A stretch of DNA of 64,000 nucleotides, taken from Clitopilus passeckerianus. Taxonomy: Eukaryota; Basidiomycota; Agaricomycetes; Agaricales; Entolomataceae. The stretch covers positions 186,001 to 250,000 of the forward strand of contig CALYLX010000013.1 of the NCBI GenBank assembly GCA_944990035.1. The letters run 5' to 3'. A program made the position numbers and the translations under genes. The notes beneath the pieces are model-generated. The model did not search any database. It had not been told where the DNA came from and was given only the letters and a program-made list of their open reading frames with translations. Positions within the stretch are counted from its first letter, which is position 1. Every line of letters starts with the position of its first letter. This document shows, in pieces, positions 35,079-47,800 of the stretch.

Positions 35079-36278
35079 ATCTTAGATGAACCCTTGCCTT
35101 GTGTAGGACTTGCTTTGTATATACTGGGACCGTGCCTAATCTGAATTTAGAAGCTGCATAATAATCGATTTCCTTCTCAACAGCGATAGCCATCACATGA
35201 CTTGGAATTGGCTGAAAGAACACGAGGAAACTTGCAGTTCTAACCCGGCCTGGTGGTTTCGTTTCCTCTGACCACCCGGAAGGAAGTGAGCATCCCTTCA
35301 CCCAAGATGGCTTGACGGTATTAGTCGGGTGATTTCCTGGGCGAGGAGCTGGTGATAAGTCAGGCTCTCACTTCTCCTTTGGCAAGCCTAATTTTCCTCA
35401 TCGTCATCACAATTTTAACAAATGCGGGAATTTACCTTCTGCGGCATCCTCCGATTCCTCTTTGCTGAATCACAGATAAACCACCCTTCTGCCTTCTAAC
35501 ATTAGTTCCTTGCGTTCATTTGAAGGGAACGCGATCGCGCAGGCGAAGCTCTCCCTTGGTTTAGTCTTGGTATGGTTGATTTGTCGGCCATTGGTATTAA
35601 CCAGGTTTGCAATCAAATGATAGAAGGAATTGAATCCAAAAACTGAGGCGAAGAACAACATGTTCAGCAAGCTCTTCGGACCGAGAATCTCGGCTGAGTG
35701 AGCCAAATATCCTTTCTGACTCGCTCATGTGCAGTCCCGGCCACCTCCGGACATATGCTTGCTTTGATGCGACGAGTATGGGTCCATGTGGGAGCTTGTA
35801 GGTCCAGACGTTCGGCCAGACTCTTGGCCGAACGGAGACCCCCTCGACGCAGTATTACTTGAGTATCACTGTTATAAACGAAGCCTTATGTACTCGTATT
35901 CAAGGGAGAGTGAAACATACAGCGGACGCCGACTTCTATTTTCGCAGGGAGGTGAGTTCCTTGTTTCTGGCTCCAAAGGCATTTATGGAGTGATTGTGGA
36001 CGGCGGCTCGGAAGCTGTTGATGGGGTTATGTGTCCGTTCCTGTTCCGCGTCGTTGCAAAGATCTGCTTGTTGGCCTTACAGAAATGGCAAGAGTAGCCC
36101 GTGTCGAAAGCATGGCAGGTGCTTGACAATGTTTGGAACCAGGAACGTTGCTCGATCATCGTAGCTGTGCTGCAGAGAGAATTTATACTGCTGATCGGAT
36201 GATTATGGCACCCCATCCCCTCGAGTTCTCGAGATCTGGACCTTACCTCCCACCAGAAAGTTGAACAAGTGATATTTC
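35079..36278. other. Intergenic between OYE copy 1 and NLR-C
   Basis: Two short frames stand out but neither is supported: 35470-35706 (minus, starts on TTG) and 35786-36097 (plus, 103 codons from ATG, ending LQKWQE). The latter could be an upstream exon or relic related to NLR-C, but I see no shared motif. Confidence 0.35.
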
Positions 36279-38797
36279 ATGGCTATCCCTTTCATCGGTG
36301 AGGACCTAGGATTCGTCCCCAGTGGTTTTACGCAGAGTAAGCACCTTGATGCAGAAAGCAGCGATGAAGCTAACCATAATCACCTAGACATCTTCGGAAA
36401 TCCCGGACGTAAAGATCTTCAAATACCCGTGTTCCTTTCGATCCCTGACCCTCGCAATAGAAACCCCCAGGACCCCTATCGACTGGAGGCGACACACCGA
36501 GATATGTCAACAAAAGGCTGAAGGAACGGGATATTGGATATTTCAGGCGCCTGAATTCAGGGCTTGGCTGGACGATCCGGGGTCGTCGAGGCTCTTGTGG
36601 CTGAACGGTGGTCGTACGTTATTTGTTATAGTCAAGTCCGATACTAGTCTGATTGCTCGTTAAAGCTTGTACGGGCAAGACATTTCTGGCGTCGGTCGTT
36701 CATCTTTCGGGGATCATTACATGTACTAAGATCCCTTAGATCGACTATCATCGAATTCCTCCATCAACGCACAAGCGAGGGTGCGGTGCTGCTCTTCGTT
36801 TATCTCGACAATCACGCCGGATCTATTGGCAACGGCTTGCGTGCCCTCAACCGAAAATGGAACCTCTTTAAACTTCTCTCCAGACTGCTGCGTGAGATGG
36901 AGTACGCATTCAGCGCATTGTTCAATGAAGAGATGTGGGAAGGGATTCGAGCCGAGAAAAACGCCGAGATACTGCTCGCGACATTTGTCGAGGCTTTTAC
37001 ACGCTGGCCACACGCCATTTATATCGTTTTGGATGGGCTTGACCATTACTCGCTCAAGGCGGAAGAGGTTGAGCTTTTACTCAAGCACCTCGGTTCCTTG
37101 CCGCGTAATGTGCGACTCCTCATCACCAGCCGAAGAGCCGTAGGCTTCACTAGAGTTTTAAGTCAAAGCGGAGCTGCTTCGAAGGACGTAGAACCAACAA
37201 GGGAGGATATAGAGCGGTATATTCACCATAGAGTAGGGGCAGAGTTAGTGAGGTTCGCAGAGCAGGAGAAAGACATTGCTACGAAGATCATGGAGATGAT
37301 GAAAGGAACTATGTCGTAAGTATTTTCAGATCCGGCATGATATCTTTCCGTTGACGAGTACGATGCAGGTACCCACTGGCGTACCACCTTCTTAACGCGA
37401 TTATAGGGGACAAGCGTATCCAAACGACTCGTGATCTCAGAGCCGCATTGAGAAAATTGCCAGGGAATCAGGATGCGATCTGGCACCACACCCTATACTT
37501 GATTGGCCAGCAAGACGAAGTACAGGCCGCAGACGCTCAGAAAGCACTGACCTGGCTACTTCCGGGACCACTCTCCGTTGACCACCTCCAGTTCTCCATG
37601 TCAGTGGCCCCCGGCCGTGGAAATCCACGAGAGTACTTCCAGCCAGGCGCGGAGGTGTATTTGGTCGACATATGTCGCGGGCTCATCGACGTAAAAGAAA
37701 ACGACTCCGAAGCAGGAAACACAGTAAATGTCGTTGACTTCACAGGTGAATAATTTCTTCACTGGAAGTTAGCCATTCTTACGCCCAATCTAGATGAAGA
37801 ACTAAGGCCGTTTTTGGACGGCTATTTGAGAGATGCAGACGCCTTCATAGCGACCGCCTTCATCGACTTCCTCTCTGATCCTGAAAGGAGGTTCACCCTC
37901 TCATATTGTGAAAACGAGGATCTGACAGAAGAGGACTTCATGGAAGACGAAAGGTGGCTCATCTTGCTATCAGTTACATGGGAACTCCGCGTTCACCCTC
38001 AGGAGGATCTGATCGTCGACGAGTTATACAACTACCTCAAGGACGAGGACCGTGCAGGATTTCTGCTGATGTTAACCGGAAGGCTGCCGGAAGATAGGAC
38101 GGCACCATATAGCATATGGGCAGCGGTCGAGTTCGAATTGTACCTCACGCTGCTCGAGCTTCTGAGGAACGGTGTCGTCTGGGTGCCAGACGCAGGCTTA
38201 GACGAAGAGCTGGAGGGTCGAACATTTCTTCATATCGCAGCCGAATATGGAGGAGTCGAGGATTTCGCTCCATATCTTACTCTGGACAACCTAACCAGCA
38301 TCGATGTCGCCGACAACCTGGGACGCACCCCATTTTCCTACGCTGCTGGCACCGGGGGTCTCGATATCGTCATCGCTTTGTTGTCCACAGGGATAATCAA
38401 CGTCAATTCCCGCGACAACGACGGTCGAACACCTCTATCTCACGCCGTAGAGCTCCGAGAATGTGACGGCCCCGACATCCATGAGGCTCAGATCAACACC
38501 GTCGACCTACTACTCAAGCAACAGGGCAATCATCTCAACATCAACGACCGGGATAACACAGGAAGGACGGCATTGTCGTACGCCGCAGATTTGGATTGCG
38601 AAGAAAAGGTTCAAGTGAAGTTGGTGGGACGTTTGTTGGAAGCGCCGGGAATTGACAGGACCTTGGAGGATGAGGATCATCTTTCGCCGCTGGATTATGC
38701 GAACCAAAAGGGCAATACAGCTGTAGCTGCGCTTTTGACGGGACAGGTTGTACAGCAGCCGTTTATGTCGTCGTGGTTGGCAAATCCTGTACGCTAA
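36279..38797 (+). CDS. NACHT-ankyrin STAND protein (NLR-C)
   Basis: This is the closest paralog of NLR-B, on the opposite strand, roughly 750 residues. Splicing restores SGFTQNIFGNPGQ, PIDWRRHTEICQQKAEGTG, the P-loop LLWLNGGPCTGKTFLA (split by introns as in NLR-B), and STIIEFLHQRTSEGAVLLFV. Walker B is YIVLDGLDHYS, then LITSRRAVGF. A winged-helix-like part reads ALTWLLPGPLSVDHLQFSM. Introns follow the codons for GTMS (near 37317) and VVDFT (near 37745). About five ankyrin repeats end in SWLANPVR. The start at 36279 (MAIPFIGED) is tentative, and the N-terminal segment is shorter than in NLR-B. No internal frame break was found. All core NTPase motifs are kept. Confidence 0.87.
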
Positions 38798-39769
38798 GGT
38801 CCACTTGTAGATCCTGTAGCCCTTAATCGTTTGGTAAATTCATGGTTATTCGAGTTCAGGTTTTGACGTCATCCCAATGGTTTGAAGCCCAAAAAATTTC
38901 GGAAGAACCCGACGAGATTGTTATACGGTGTCGGGAATTCGGGCCGGTGACCGGTGCGAATGATTATGGGGTTTTGCAGGGTTTTGTTTCAGAGCTTCGT
39001 GCAGAATTGAGAGCACAATAATACGGCCCTCATGAAGATCCAACTACCATTCCGTTCCTTATTCTAACTAACATCGCCCTCCCTCTCACCATTATTGCCT
39101 TGTGATAGGTAAGGCAAGGCGAAGTCTAAGTTTAAGCTTCGCCTGGCGACGGAGAGCTACTGTAGTAGTTCGCGAACGAAACAAAGCATTGCTTCCGTTT
39201 TGCGGCCCTAAGTAATACCAGAAAGGGAACTATAGCGAGAGTCCGAGTCGAAGTATTTTGGAGGAAGAGGCACTCCGCGGCCCAACCTTGCTTAGCCTTG
39301 AGGATGATTGATTTGAGTGGGATGGTCGGTAGCGTGGTACGAACTCGAATCCGGAACATGGGAAGGCTCTTGCGGCCAATGAACGCCATTTTTTGTTTCG
39401 GGAACCTCGACGCACCGCTACGTAAATTTGAGTGCGATGATATGATGGGTCGGCAGCGACACTTCCCGCAGTGTACCTTCAAGCTTCAAGCTCAAGTGGC
39501 GTACATTACTTGCTTCAAACTCGACTCTTTGATGACCGACCAAGACGCTGCTTTGTTGAATTCGTAGCATAAGGTAGATCCATTTTTGTCACTTCTCTAT
39601 TGAATACTTGATAATTGCTCATTTATCCGCGCTTCAATTGTCGGCGGCATTACAGCACCACCGTCACCACTGACCTCATCGGCTTGAACAATGATAGAGT
39701 TGTGCACGTACTCGATCGTCAACCTGCTCGGTACCCTGCTAATGCAACGATAAGGACAATCTTTTAGCA
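38798..39769. other. Intergenic
   Basis: This is the NLR-C 3' flank. Frames at 39132-39567 on both strands lack motifs. No gene was seen. Confidence 0.4.
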
Positions 39770-40399
39770 TCAACGGGTCAGTGGGTCCTTTTCATTGTCT
39801 GCGGAGAAGGATGAAAAACGTGGCTCGGAGTGCTGTGCTCCTGTTCGCGTCACTGCTTCCTTTCGCATCACTTTCTTCTCCACTTGAACCTTCGGAGTGC
39901 TCTCGGGAAGGTTCGGCGGCGGGTCAGGAGGAGCGGTAAATAATTCCATTTCGTTAGGCCCTATTTCGAGAGCCACTATAACGTCAGTATGGTGGTGGGA
40001 TGGGTATGATATCCTCGTGTTCTTGTTCATCCTGAAATAGCGAGAATTGTGATCAGGAGACAAGGTACTCCAAACTCAGAATCAAGAAAGTGAAAAAATG
40101 AATACAAACAGTTGGCGATGGCCCCCATGTCTAGAATGTTCTCGGCTGGTGTAGAATTCTTCTGGCCCAATGGAGACCTATAGCTTTCAGTTCCTGCTCT
40201 CTTTTGCAGTTTTCCTCGCTTTCAGCATGTATCCTGACGGCCCTTTACCCTGCTTTCGATCCACCGCCTTATCCCTTAGTTTCTTCACTAGAAATCTCCG
40301 AGACGCTGTCAATTCCTGACCAACTACTCCTCCTTTCGATGTCTTCATAGGGAACCGACTCCAAACGCGGACAGGCCCCAAAGCACGCAGTGACATCAA
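39770..40399 (-). CDS. Possible small two- or three-exon gene, unknown
   Basis: An upstream frame starts near 40396 (MSLRALGPVRVWSRF) and is rich in Lys/Arg. A downstream frame begins MNKNTRISYPSHHHTD and ends at 39770. An in-between segment reading SIGPEEFYTSREHSRHGG can be joined to the downstream frame through an 81-nt GTTTGT..TCAG intron. A phase-matched donor between the first two parts is weaker. The basic N-terminus could be a mitochondrial targeting sequence. I do not recognise the family. The gene would be divergent from the HAM1-like gene. Confidence 0.3.
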
Positions 40400-40645
40400 G
40401 ACTTACCCAAAATGCGCCTATTCCTAACAGAAACAAATAAAACCTCCTTTTTCCTCAGCCATGACGTCGGGAGTACATCATCGAGCCTTTGAGGATATTT
40501 ATTGGAAACTCCGTTCCTTGGCTAAGACTTTCTTAAAGAATAACTCGCTCCTCCTCTTTCCTCCCCATTTCCAAGTTAACGACTTGACGACTTTTTCTAC
40601 CTTTTAACGCGTATACGAAGTAACGAAGAATAATCTTTAATCACA

Positions 40646-43600
40646 ATGTCTCTACCTCCCGCTACTCGAGATATCAGCGACCACCCTACTAAGGGTTCCG
40701 TCACCGACCCCGTCGACAAGGCGAAGATGAATGCCGACGTCGAGCGAAAGGTTTGTTTCCAGTGTCTTCTCCGACTTTTTGCTCGTCTGACTCGCTCACA
40801 ATTAGATCGGCCTCTACTCTATGATCAATGCCCTTCGCGAAGGCCGTATGCCCTCAAATGTCCAAATCGATGGAATGCTGCAATATGTCCTCGATAACTC
40901 ACCCGTCCACACCGAGAAGCTCTCGCCCAACGGCAAGCAGCTCGTACAAGATACCCGCGAAATCATTGAGACACTCCGTGTCATGGTCAAGGATAAGAAC
41001 GCCGACGAGCTTCTCCAACAATTCTTCTGGCATACCAGAGACGTCGAGGCCACCAACCTAGCGAAGAGCTCGATTGCACAGGGCAAGGATCGCGCACAGA
41101 CCATTGATATTGAAAAGGCAAATGCCGACAAGCAGCAAGGTTCGTTTTCGCCTTTAATTCTGCATTGCCTATTTTTTGAAGTCCAACTGCCTAATATGTA
41201 ACAGCTGCCCAACACCTCCGCACTCTCTTCGACCTCGTCCTCACCAATTCTGAAGTCCGCAAACTCCTTTCCGACTTCTCCGTCATCGGCCGCGACCTCC
41301 TCTCCACTGGTCTCACCAAGGCTGCCGACACTCTTAGGCCTTCAGAAGATCAGCTGTCCAATGTTGACCGTGCTGGGCCTCAAGACCAGTTCATCACCGA
41401 GGGCGGTCGTCGTATCGGCACTGACGAAACTCCCGTCCTTGAGGCTAACGTTCCCGGAACCGACAAGAGCTTGAAGCACGACCCGAGGACGGACGAAGCT
41501 ATGGTCAAGGGTGGGGACGGCACCGAGCGACCCGCCAGGGAAGTCTATGGCGAGGCTCAGCAGAGGGCTGGGGAATATCAGCAACGAGGCCAGGCCGAGC
41601 TGTCCAACATCCAGACTGACGTTCAAGACGACGTCAATAGGAGAGCTGCCTCCGAGGAGGACGCTGATGTCGTTTCTCCCAAGAAGAGTGGCTTGAAGGG
41701 TCGTCTCAGGGGATTCCGTGTATGTTTAACTTCTTTTTTTTTCACTTTGTATGAGGCGCATATACTCACTGAATTTTTTGGTACAGAATGCTGTCTCTGA
41801 CAAGATCCCAGGCGAGCACAAGGAACGCGCTGAACGTGGCAAGAAGTTCCTCCTCGAGGACTACTTCCCTGAAGAGCGCCGCGACCAATTCATCTACCGT
41901 GGCAAGAAGGTCATCCTCGAATGCCAGAAGCACGACGACTACCAAGAATCCCTGAAGTGGCTCCTTTCCTTCATTGAAGAGTATGCCAAGGATGGAAGGA
42001 CCATCGCCTCCACTGGTGTCAGTGGCGCCAACGAATCTGCCGGGGTATGTTCGTCTTTTGATTTTAGGCGCATATAGCCAGTGACTAATGACGACAACAG
42101 GACAGGAACTTGAAGAGGTCCATCACCGAGATTAGGACCCTTCTCGAGAGGTTCGCTAATGGCCAGAGCATGGACATCATTCTCGACGCCATCAACGTTC
42201 TCTCCGACGATACCAAGAGGGACCAGGAGTTGAGAGACTGGTTCAAGGATGTCGACACATACATTCGCCAGGTTCGTCCTTTCCCTGTCACGTTATGAAT
42301 TCTCGACTGACGCATATATTCATAGGTTCTCCTTGAACCCGGCTTTGTTCTTGAGCCTGCCTGCAACTCTCGTGCTCGTGAGCTTCGTGACAGCGGACGC
42401 CGCTTCTATGACGACAAGTACAAGAGCCACTTCGACAACCTGTTCTCCAGCGTCAGTACTTGGTTCCGTGCTATGGGAGATGACCCTGTAAGTGCACCTC
42501 TCGCATTCAATCCTCGACCTTAATGTCTCATGTTTCTCGACTGTAGCTCAACAAGCGTTTCGGCGAAGACTGGAAGCGTCTCACTAAGGACCTCCTCTTT
42601 GACAATGAGGGTAGCCTTAGCTTCAAGAAGGACCTCTGGAACGACATCAGGAAGGTCATCCTCCCTGAACTCGTCGACAAGGTCGGCTATGTTCCCATTC
42701 CCCGTATCGAGTACACAGACGACAATCTCGACCTTGTCGTTGAGAACCTCACACTCTCTGGCCGCAACCTCTTCCCGAACATCGTTTCTATCGAAGCCCA
42801 CAACTTCGTCAAGTTTTCACCCTACAACACCATCAAAGATGAGAGCAGTCATCGCTTCACATTGACGCTTGGACAGATCCAGGCTGATATGCGCGATGTG
42901 ATGTTCTACTTCAAGAAGAAGAGTGGTATTCCAAAGTTGAGCGACAGTGGTGTTGCTGACGTCATTCTTGGTGGAAATGGTTTGACTGTAAGTTCTGCTC
43001 GTCTTTATGTTCTGATGGAGTGAATACTTATGCAACTTTTTCCAGGCTACTGCTACCCTCGTCTCCGCTGGCAAGGATCGCTCCTCTGTCTTCAAGGTTG
43101 ATGACGTCCGCGTCAAAGTCGATAGCCTCAGGTTCAGCATTCGTGACTCCAAGCACGACCTCCTTTACAAGACTCTCCACCCCTTGGCTGCGAGGTTAAT
43201 CAAGAAGCAGATCCAGAAAGCCCTCGCTGACGCCATCGAGACTGGTCTGGAGTACGTCGACGGACAACTTGTGAGGGTCCGAGATGAGATGGAGAGCGCC
43301 AAGGGTGACGATGAGAAGACCAGGACTGACGCTTTGAAGCATGTATGTGCCTTCGTCTACTTTTCCTCCTGCCCCATGCTGACCCGTACCCTTATAGATG
43401 TTCAAGAAGCAGAAGGACGAAACGTCCTCCACCGTTTCCTCCCACCACTCGCAGTTCAAGGTCGTCTCGAATAAGAGGCAGAGTTTGCTCGCCAACCAAG
43501 GTAATCCTCAGGGTTGGGTCAACCGTGCTGCGGAGAAAGAAGAGCTGATCCACCAAGGCAATGAATGGAGAAGTGAGGCGTTCAACCTTACCAGTCAGCA

Positions 43601-43670
43601 GAAGCATGGGCAGGGCACCGCCCAGACGGGTGTTAGCTCGACCGCTCCGCATGCGACTACTACGGTCTAA
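40646..43670 (+). CDS. HAM1-like conserved fungal protein (BPI/TULIP-like)
   Basis: Nine exons (40646-40750, 40806-41139, 41205-41719, 41787-42044, 42101-42271, 42326-42487, 42547-42987, 43046-43342, 43398-43670) give 851 residues. The sequence matches what I know of fungal HAM1-like N- and C-terminal domains (DUF5923/DUF4449 type), predicted to be related to lipid-binding BPI/TULIP folds. Examples are DVERKIGLYSMINALREGRMPS near the start, FYDDKYKSHFDNLF, IPRIEYTDDNLDLVVENLTL, and VFYFKKKSG-like DVMFYFKKKSGIPKL. The middle is hydrophilic and charged. The codon use and dense regular introns look like a well-conserved housekeeping gene, unlike the neighbouring NLRs. The exact function is unknown. 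Confidence 0.85.
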
Positions 43671-44401
43671 GCTCTGAATCTGGGCTAGTTTGTAAAATTA
43701 ATTTGACGCGGACTTTTTCGGTGTACTATACCCATTTTCTTTCGATTTTTGTTGTACTTCTATATAATCCCATGATATGTTACGACCATGATTACCCTTT
43801 CGAATACTGTGGTAGTTCTTGTATATTGTAGGTCCAGAATATCATTGTTGTATTCCTGTTCCTTCGTTCCTGCCACGAGGAACAGTCATCACGGATTTCC
43901 CCCACTTGTCATAGCACGACCGTTCAGGTCGTCATCATACTTGCTTTCCTGACATACTAAACATTTGATATGCCAACGGCTGACATACCACTTACTCTGA
44001 GTTCCGCACCGTCATACGCTCTTTTGACTTGGCTTTGCCCCTCCATACATGGCCTTGGCTTGAATTTCGGAAGCCCCTATTGCCAACAGTTCTGATGAAT
44101 CCGATCTAGTCAATGCACCCATTCTGTCTGCGGTGGCCCATGATTATTGGTCAAATACATTGTAGATGCCACGGAAAGAAGTCATTAGAGTGGATAAAAG
44201 CCATTGAGGCGAGGGAGGAGCTGCCCGTCCCTGCTTCTAGTGTCGTCCGCCGAAAAGCATAAACCGAAATAGATGGCATCCTAACTTGATATTCGTAACA
44301 TACTGAGGGCCCTTTCTGTATATAAAACCCTCTTGCTTCTCTCTCGTATTTCTTCAACGCGATCCCGAACTACCAACCCCCAAGCCACACCACGGAACCT
44401 C
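43671..44401. other. Intergenic with secreted peptide promoter
   Basis: This is the HAM1-like gene 3' flank, followed by the promoter of the small secreted peptide. A TATA box is at 44319-44327. No gene was seen. Confidence 0.5.
44319..44327 (+). promoter_or_regulatory. TATA box of the secreted peptide gene
   Basis: TATATAAAA lies 83 bases before the ATG at 44402, with a CT-rich tract between them. Confidence 0.55.
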
Positions 44402-44581
44402 ATGAAGCTTCTTTCTGTCACCATCGCTCTGCTCTCCGCCGTTGTCGCCAGCAATGCTCTCAGTTGTCAAAACCAAGGCAGCGCCAGGGGTACCTTCTGT
44501 AGATGGGGAAATTGCCCTCCTACATACCGCAGCGTCTTTTGGGATAGTGGGTGCTTCAACGGCCAGAAATGTTGCATCTAA
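44402..44581 (+). CDS. Small secreted beta-defensin-like peptide
   Basis: This 59-residue, single-exon frame starts MKLLSVTIALLSAVVASNA, a good signal peptide. The mature part of about 40 residues has six Cys spaced C-x10-C-x4-C-x12-C-x5-CC, ending CCI. The words TFCRWGNCPP and SGCFNGQKCC resemble beta-defensins (C-x6-C-x4-C-x9-C-x6-CC). The spacing is looser than that consensus. This is a resemblance in pattern, not a proven relationship, and the activity is unknown. A strong TATA box precedes it. The longer frame upstream of this ATG lacks the signal peptide at its start, so the internal ATG is chosen. Confidence 0.7.
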   Translation: MKLLSVTIALLSAVVASNALSCQNQGSARGTFCRWGNCPPTYRSVFWDSGCFNGQKCCI

Positions 44582-44847
44582 ATCTAACAAGGTATGCTGC
44601 TTAATACACGACAGGGTTCTTTGACTTACAAGGTATTCTACTAAGCCGTATGTTGGAGAAGCGAGTCGTGCAAAGCTCTCGCCTCGCTCGGTGCATGAAG
44701 CATTCAGAGTCGAGGCCGACATTGTTCAGGCTTCTGATACTAAAGATACACATTTCCTCTTTGTACCATCTTTATGTGGGGATGTACAACTGTTGATCGT
44801 TGAGTGTCAAGAGCAAAGTTTGAGGAGTACTACGTGATAAAACCTTG

Positions 44848-47800
44848 CTACTCGGGCGGACGAATATCCTCCCTTTCGTTACCCCTCTCCGCTATCCTAT
44901 CTCCCATCTCATTGAGTCTACATTGAATTGTTTGGAGCGTGGCATAGCAGCTGTCCAGGGATGACGAGTATGGTCGGGGTCCGCCTTCAGTGAGGACCAC
45001 CCTCAGTTGCTCCAACAATTTGGTGTTTCTATCTAGCGTTTGTTTCGCCCCTTCGTTGACAAGCAGCTCTGTGATGTACCAATCAGAGCTTTGAGCGGAG
45101 TACCACGCTGGAGTACGCCCTTTGTTGCATCGGGAGTTCAGATCCACACCACCATGTTCTAGAAGTAGGCAAATGGCGTCAAAATTGGCCCACTCTGCAG
45201 CATACGATAGAGCTGTTCTCCCCGAATAGTCGCGGGCATCTACATCGACGCGACGACTCTTCAAAAGAAGTTCGAAGATATCGTATTCGAAGACTATTGC
45301 GCACCAGGAGAGGGGCGTGCATCTATGTCCGGCAATTGAAGGCTCGTTGGGGTCGAAGCTAGGGATTCGGAGGAACAGCCGGACGATGTTCTCATGGCCC
45401 CGGTCAATGGCGTATGAAAGTGGGCTAGAGCCAAAAACGTCGGGAGTAGTTATATCGACAATTCCACCACCCAACAGGACTCTGGCAACCTCGTCGTGTC
45501 CTCCAGCGGCTGCGTATGACATGGGTGTTCGCTGGGAACTATCAGGTCGAAATGCAAGAGTCTTATCCAGGCCCAACAACTGCTGAACAACGGACGCATA
45601 TCCATATTCGGAAGCAAAAGACACTGGTGTTCGACCATGTGTGTCTGTCAAGGACGGATCTGCTCGCCAAACATTGGCTAGATACTGAACGACCTCCTCC
45701 TGTCCGTTCGACGATGCAATTGCAAGGGGTGTCATTGACCGACCGAGAGTGCGAGCATCGTGGCAGGCATCTCTGTTGAGCAACCTTCCGATCGTTTGCT
45801 TGAGCCCGAAGAATGAAGCCAAGTGGATGGGGGTGCCTCCGAGCGTACGGGGATCAATCCTGGAGGCAAAGGTCACGCTGCCCTCATCGCTGAAGTATTC
45901 AGAGATATCGTCCAGAAGCTGTTCCTCCTGCAGCGATGCATGATATCCCCACTTGTTAAGGGCGTAGCGAAGGAATGGATGGTTTTTGAATAATCCGTCG
46001 GACTCTTCGCCTGCAAAAGTCTTCGACGTATTCATGGGTTCGATATCAACCCACTCGTCGTTCGTTATTGAATCGAAGGAAGAAGGGTGTGTAAACGCTG
46101 GGTTCCGTAGGTAGGTAAGGCATGTCCTTGCCATGTCTGCATCGGCGCTCGGAAAGGCGGTCGCTCGGATTCGGCGAAAGTACTCATGGGCAGTAAAATC
46201 TATTAGTCGAGTCAATACGCCACCTCATCCCCAGGGGGAACATTAACTTACGGAGGAGGCTGACACCCCTCAAGGCTGAAAAGATGCGGAATGGTTAGTC
46301 CCAAATCGCACATGGCGGACATTCCTCTCACCTTTAGACGACGAACTCGTCCAACTGTAGGTAACCCCTTGATTGAAGATGACCAGTCCCGCGCAGACCG
46401 AGGTCAACATCTCCTCAGAACAGAGGTAATCCTCCAGAGAATATCGCCCGGGAGCTACAGCTAGTGCGTAACGGAGCTCTTGCAACGATAATGAGTCCCC
46501 GTATGCCACCCAGCACAAAGTCCTCATGGCAAGATTACGGCGAAGTTGGTCCTGCTCCTGAATACGCGCCATCATCTGACCATATACCCTGTCGACATCT
46601 GAAGACAGAGTAGCCAACGCATCAATAACATCGCCTGGAGATACCTGTCGAGAGAGAGTATCCATGTGAAGTCGAGCAAGAAGAAACCTTCAAAGTTCAT
46701 AATCAGCTCGGCGAGAAAGACACAGTCGCGAGATTAAACGTACGATGCTTGTGCGGTATCAGACACTTTCTCGATAATCAGCGAAGAAAGATGTGAGGCA
46801 AAGGTCAGGTCTTTCGTGATCCTTCCTTCTACATACCGCCTAACATCCTCTGGTTGGGGTGCTATATCAAGTCGAAGGGCAGAATATGCCATGAAAGCCC
46901 GTTCAATACAGCCAAGATTGCGCGATGTTATAAGCAGCTTTATGTGGTCTCCAAGCGAAAGCAATGTCTCCAACAAGGAGCAAACACCCTTGTAGTCAAG
47001 GAGTTCAGAGGACTCATCCAATGCGTCCAAAACAAGATATACGCGTTGATATCTAGAATATACTGCGCTGAGTGTTACCTCGAGCTCAGGAATTGAAGGT
47101 CGTGTTTTGTGTCGGTAGTGGTGGTTGTAGAACTGAATGATGTGTCCTTTCTCGCATTCGTCCTCCGGATGCACTAAAGCTTGGCGGAGGAGACTGCCGA
47201 GGACGAGCGCCAACGACTGTTCTTTGCGCTTATCGTAATCGAAGTACACGTAGCCCACCAGAGCGTTGGCTTCAAGTTGGGTTTGCAGGTAGTCAATGAC
47301 GACGGCACTGCTCATGAGCATGAGGACCATAGCGCATTAGCAAGTAGGCGGTAATGAAGACTGACGCAATCATGGTCTTTCCAACGCCAGCTAAAGCGTC
47401 CGAAAGTGAGCTCATATCATGCCTACGTTGGATGAAGACGTACCATTTCCAGGAGACCATAGTATGCGATCAGTTGGCCATAACTTCCATTTTAGAAACG
47501 CCTTGGAGCGCAGGAACCATTCGCTTGTTTGATACATTCTCCTCGACATAAGTCCAGCTTGGTTGCCGTGGTAGTCAATAGATGGAATCCAATTCAACGT
47601 ATCATCGTCCACACAACTCCGCGTGTTTTGATCTATAGAAACTAGATATATTCATTGAAACTGAGGATCTCGCAACCAGCCCACTCACAAATGATCTGTC
47701 TGCCTCCATCGCGAATTTCGGTGAAACTACACCCATAAGCATTGACCTCGTGAGAGTGAACGCAGCAATCACGGATCGGTGCATTTGCTGGAGCGTCCTG

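Noticed and set aside
42520..42865. Long open frames on both strands inside the HAM1-like gene
   Set aside because: They are shadows of the strongly biased codons of the real exon at 42547-42987.
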